Shown in pieces: positions 61,232 to 64,000 of a stretch of 64,000 bases of DNA. The number at the start of each line of letters is the position of its first letter. Position 1 is the stretch's first letter. The translations under genes were made by a program, and so were the position numbers. This DNA comes from Coffea arabica (lineage: Eukaryota; Streptophyta; Magnoliopsida; Gentianales; Rubiaceae), in assembly GCF_036785885.1 (NCBI RefSeq), contig NC_092330.1, forward strand, positions 3,072,525 to 3,136,524, written 5' to 3'. The notes below the pieces were generated by a model. That model was not told the DNA's origin. It worked only from the letters and a program-made list of their open reading frames with translations, and made no database searches.

Positions 61232-61440
61232 TCTTTTTTTTTTTTCCGGAAATGATAAACCTAATATATCCTAAGGGGAAGGAGGCGGGCCTAAGGAGGC
61301 TCAGGGATAAGCCGGAGAGGATTGAACTACCGCCGAATCAGACGGATGCACAGCATACCCGCCTGAATTTTTTGGAGACAAGTCACAGAAATGTGGCATT
61401 TTTTGGTGAACCCTTGCCTCCGCCTGTTACTCGTTGAGCT
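61232..61440 (-). mobile_element. Possible SINE
   Basis: Read on the minus strand, a GC-richer body of about 190 bp (GTAGTTCAATCCTCTCCGG resembles a tRNA box B) ends in a run of 13 A (61233-61245). Its composition differs sharply from the flanks. I could not find a convincing target duplication or box A, so the call is tentative. Confidence 0.35.
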
Positions 61441-61619
61441 CGAATTTGCTAAAAAAAGCAATTTATTTAAATATTTTTAATATTTGAAATTTATTTTTTA
61501 TTTAGATCTTGTTCATTCACAGGTTCTCATTTTTTAAATATAAGCCAAATCAGTATGATTTTAAAACTAAAACATTTGACCAATATAACATATAATAATA
61601 CAAAATTAGCAATTAAAAG

Positions 61620-62290
61620 ATTGTTTTGGAGGTATTTTTCAAAAATACTGTATCAGTGTATGTTAAAATTTTTTAAATTTAGATAGTCATTTTGTGTTAA
61701 GTGTTTTTGGAATATATTTTGAAATATTTTTAAAATTTTATTGAGGTATTTTTTTAAAAAAAATTATTATTTCTATCACAACTACCCACCACCCTTCCCT
61801 TATGTCTCCACCACCATCACCACCCCCTCCCTCACATTCTCTCTCCTTCTTGCTCCTTTCTACCTCCTCCTCCCTCATTCACTTTCTCCCCTCCCCACCC
61901 TTCTCCCTTCCTTGCAAAGAAAAGTGAGAAAGGAGGAAAGGGAAGGGGATAAGGGGAGAGGAGGAAGGAGGGTAGAGGAGGAAGAAAAAGAATGACAAGG
62001 AGAATGGCGAATGGAGGATGAGGGAAAAGAAGGTGAGAGGAGGAGCGAGGAAGAGAGTGGTAGCGATAGAGGAAATAGGAGAAGAGGAGTGGATGTGGTG
62101 GTGTGTGGTAGGCGCTTCATGATAGGTACAAGAAGAAAGAGGTAGTGGGTTTATTTTATTCTTTTTTTATTGTTTTGATTAGGTATATTTGAAATTGTGT
62201 GTATTTAGGGTATTTTGGGGTATTTTTAGAGTGTTTTACTATACACTCCAAAAACAAAAATTAATTTGTGGAGAACGCACTACTCCAAGC
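61620..62290. repeat. MITE-like repeat with a polypyrimidine/polypurine core
   Basis: The ends have loosely inverted phrases (ttttggaggtatttttcaaa and the complement of tgttttactatacactccaa). The core switches from nearly pure pyrimidine (61780-61917) to nearly pure purine (61918-62055), so it can fold back on itself. ORFs within it are low-complexity artefacts. The type of element is uncertain. Confidence 0.4.
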
Positions 62291-62836
62291 AAAACTTGCA
62301 TTTTGGCCTACTAAATCTTAATTTTTTTCAATTACGAAAATGAAAAAAGGAAAATAAAAAATATTTGGTATAAAAACCAATATTTGTAATAATAATGATT
62401 TGATATTTTAATGATTGCAAATCTTCAATGGTATTTTCTATTTCTTATTTATCTATTTTTTATTTTCCTTTCTTCTCTTTTTGTATTTGAAAAAGAAGTA
62501 GTAATCAAAGGTTAAATTTATCAATTTATTATTTTGTCTTTGACTTTTTAGTATTGACTGATAGTTTTAATAGAAACCAATAGTATATATTTTTACCGAA
62601 ACTGTGACTGACTTATGTATAGGTTTTTAAATTATAGAAGTGTTATTTAGTACGGTAACAAACCACAAGAATATAAAAGCCCAATAATTAATCGCCACTC
62701 CATGACGCTCAATACCTCTCCATGCTAGCTATAAGTTTGACTATGTCCTCTTTAACCCCTTCCCCCAATCTTTTTCGGACTATGCATGGGAGTTGCTGGC
62801 ATATGCTGGAAGATTTGGACATGGGAATTTCATGGG

Positions 62837-63900
62837 GTAAAATATAGAAAAGTTCCTTGAGGTTAAGCGAACATATGTATGTCCCATATAATTTTAAAAC
62901 ATACATTCCTATATTTTGTAGTTTGAACTAATTTAAAAAAGTGACAAAAATTGTTTGAATTAATTGGTTTGAAATACACGCGCATCTTTTGAGAGTATTT
63001 ATACTAGAAACAAACAAATTTTTAGTTAATATACCTATTATACATACTCTTAGAGTTATAATATAGAAAATCCCCTTGTGATTAAGCAAATCTACCAAAA
63101 AAAAGGTCTCTTATTAATGAGGAGGGGCTCAAGACTGCTCAAACTTCTAGTGCTCAAGTCATGCAAATACCCAGTGGTCCAATTACAAGAGCGCGTGCTA
63201 GGAGAATTCAAGAATCACTTCAAGCTCTTGTGTGCACGATTCAAGAACGAGTTGGTGATGACTTGAGGACCATTGAAGGATTACATAATGGAGAAACTAC
63301 TCTATACACTTTCCTTCAAATGGAAGAACCAAGTGAAGACTAGTTCACCGAGTACTAGCTTGCTAATTAGGGTTTTAGTTTCCATTATTAGTTGTTTGTT
63401 AGCATTAATAATTTCGGTCAATTTTCACTTCACTTTGGCCGAATTTAGAGTCTTATTTTTAGTCAATTAGTTGTTAGACATCTTCACCCTTAATGAAGGG
63501 CAAGGTCGTCCATTGGACATTCTAGGGTTTGAGTCTTGTAAGGCTATATATAGCCTAGGTTTTCATTCATTAGAGGACAGCTTTCAGATTTTATAAAATA
63601 TACGTGAATTTATTCACTCTCTCTTGTCTCAAGAGAATTTCCTTTGAATACTTGAGAATTAATCTCAAGTTGTTCATCGAACTTATCAATCAAGTAGTCT
63701 CCTTGATTGTGGCGTTCTTCTATCTATACTTTTGGTTCACTAAATTTGTTAGTCGTGGGTTAAGGAATCTCCTTAGTTCGTGGCTCGTGATTCTAGAAGG
63801 GTCAAAGTTCCGCCAATCATCCCAACTTGGTGTTCGTCTAGATCCGTCTCACATCACTTATTGTTTCAAATCATACAATCCAGTACCTTATGGTTTGAAC
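62837..63900. repeat. Two tandem repeat units, the second interrupted by a gypsy fragment
   Basis: Unit 1 begins at 62837 (aaatatagaaaagttccttg) and includes gtagtttgaactaattt. Unit 2 begins at 63060 (aatatagaaaatccccttgt), is interrupted from about 63093 to 63868, and resumes with ggtttgaactaatatgaaaa. A related piece lies at 23995-24130. Confidence 0.6.
63108..63868 (+). mobile_element. Ty3/gypsy 3' fragment: polyprotein end plus LTR
   Basis: The frame MQIPSGPITRARARRIQESL, QALVCTIQERVGDDLRTIEG (to 63343) has the GPITRARAxxxQE pattern found at the end of many plant gypsy polyproteins. It is followed by LTR-like DNA from about 63360 with a palindromic TATA region (ggctatatatagcct, 63543-63557). 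The rest of the element is missing. I could not fix exact LTR borders. Confidence 0.6.
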
Positions 63901-64000
63901 TAATATGAAAAATTGACAAAAATGATTTAAATTAACGAGTTTTAAAGTTGCTTGACATGGAAAATAATTTTTTAAATCAAATTTTTAGCTGATATATCTA

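Noticed and set aside
61741-62120. Glu/Arg/Gly-rich and Ser/Leu/Pro-rich ORFs
   Set aside because: Translation of the polypurine/polypyrimidine core; low complexity in all frames.
1-64000. CRISPR arrays, bacterial operons, tRNA or rRNA genes, organellar insertions
   Set aside because: I found no regularly spaced repeats, no cloverleaf genes and no chloroplast or mitochondrial coding sequence in the window.

Overview
The window reads as nuclear DNA of a flowering plant, most likely a eudicot. It is AT-rich, the host genes are intron-rich with GT/AG splice sites, and the mobile elements are typical plant families (RNase H-bearing LINE, PIF/Harbinger with a Myb-like ORF1, MULE with SWIM and GRF fingers, hAT and Stowaway MITEs, Ty1/copia, a SINE). 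I cannot name the species. No bacterial-style operon, CRISPR array, tRNA or rRNA gene is visible.

Layout. (1) 1-10695: a decayed LINE, split at base 1496 by an 8,970-bp PIF/Harbinger transposon (1497-10466). The transposon has 13-bp terminal repeats and a GTT target duplication; the LINE reading frame resumes on the far side. It carries an uninterrupted 411-aa transposase, a Myb/SANT-like ORF1 with one nonsense codon, and a captured fragment of a host ubiquitin-activating enzyme (E1) gene inside a field of TTAGCTAA repeats. (2) 10696-18349: no gene I can name; a few splice-bounded ORFs and a long-hairpin Mutator-type MITE (16397-17582) with a perfect 9-bp target duplication. (3) 18350-22999: an acidic ORF and then a clean ten-exon class 3 lipase gene on the plus strand. 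(4) 24158-27036: three hAT-type non-autonomous elements, two nested inside the third. (5) 27-59 kb: remains of a tandemly duplicated minus-strand gene for a PHD-finger/GNAT protein (IDM1-like). The better copy runs from 48160 down to 31007. Its last exon is split by a 7-kb MULE (31065-38092), which is itself invaded by a hAT element and a Stowaway MITE. Its preceding intron holds a copia retrotransposon (38704-44452). A second copy (about 58977-55631) keeps only introns and the last codons. (6) 59836-60774: an intact minus-strand gene for a ribosomal-L1-domain (RSL1D1-like) nucleolar protein. (7) 60.9-64 kb: repeats, including a gypsy 3' end with its LTR.

The two host genes that look functional are the lipase and the L1-domain protein; the PHD-GNAT locus looks dead or damaged. 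The main biology is nested transposition and gene-fragment capture: a ubiquitin E1 exon in the Harbinger element and an unidentified gene end in a hAT element. I did not find a convincing new biochemical system. All homology calls were made by eye from translated sequence, without database searches.
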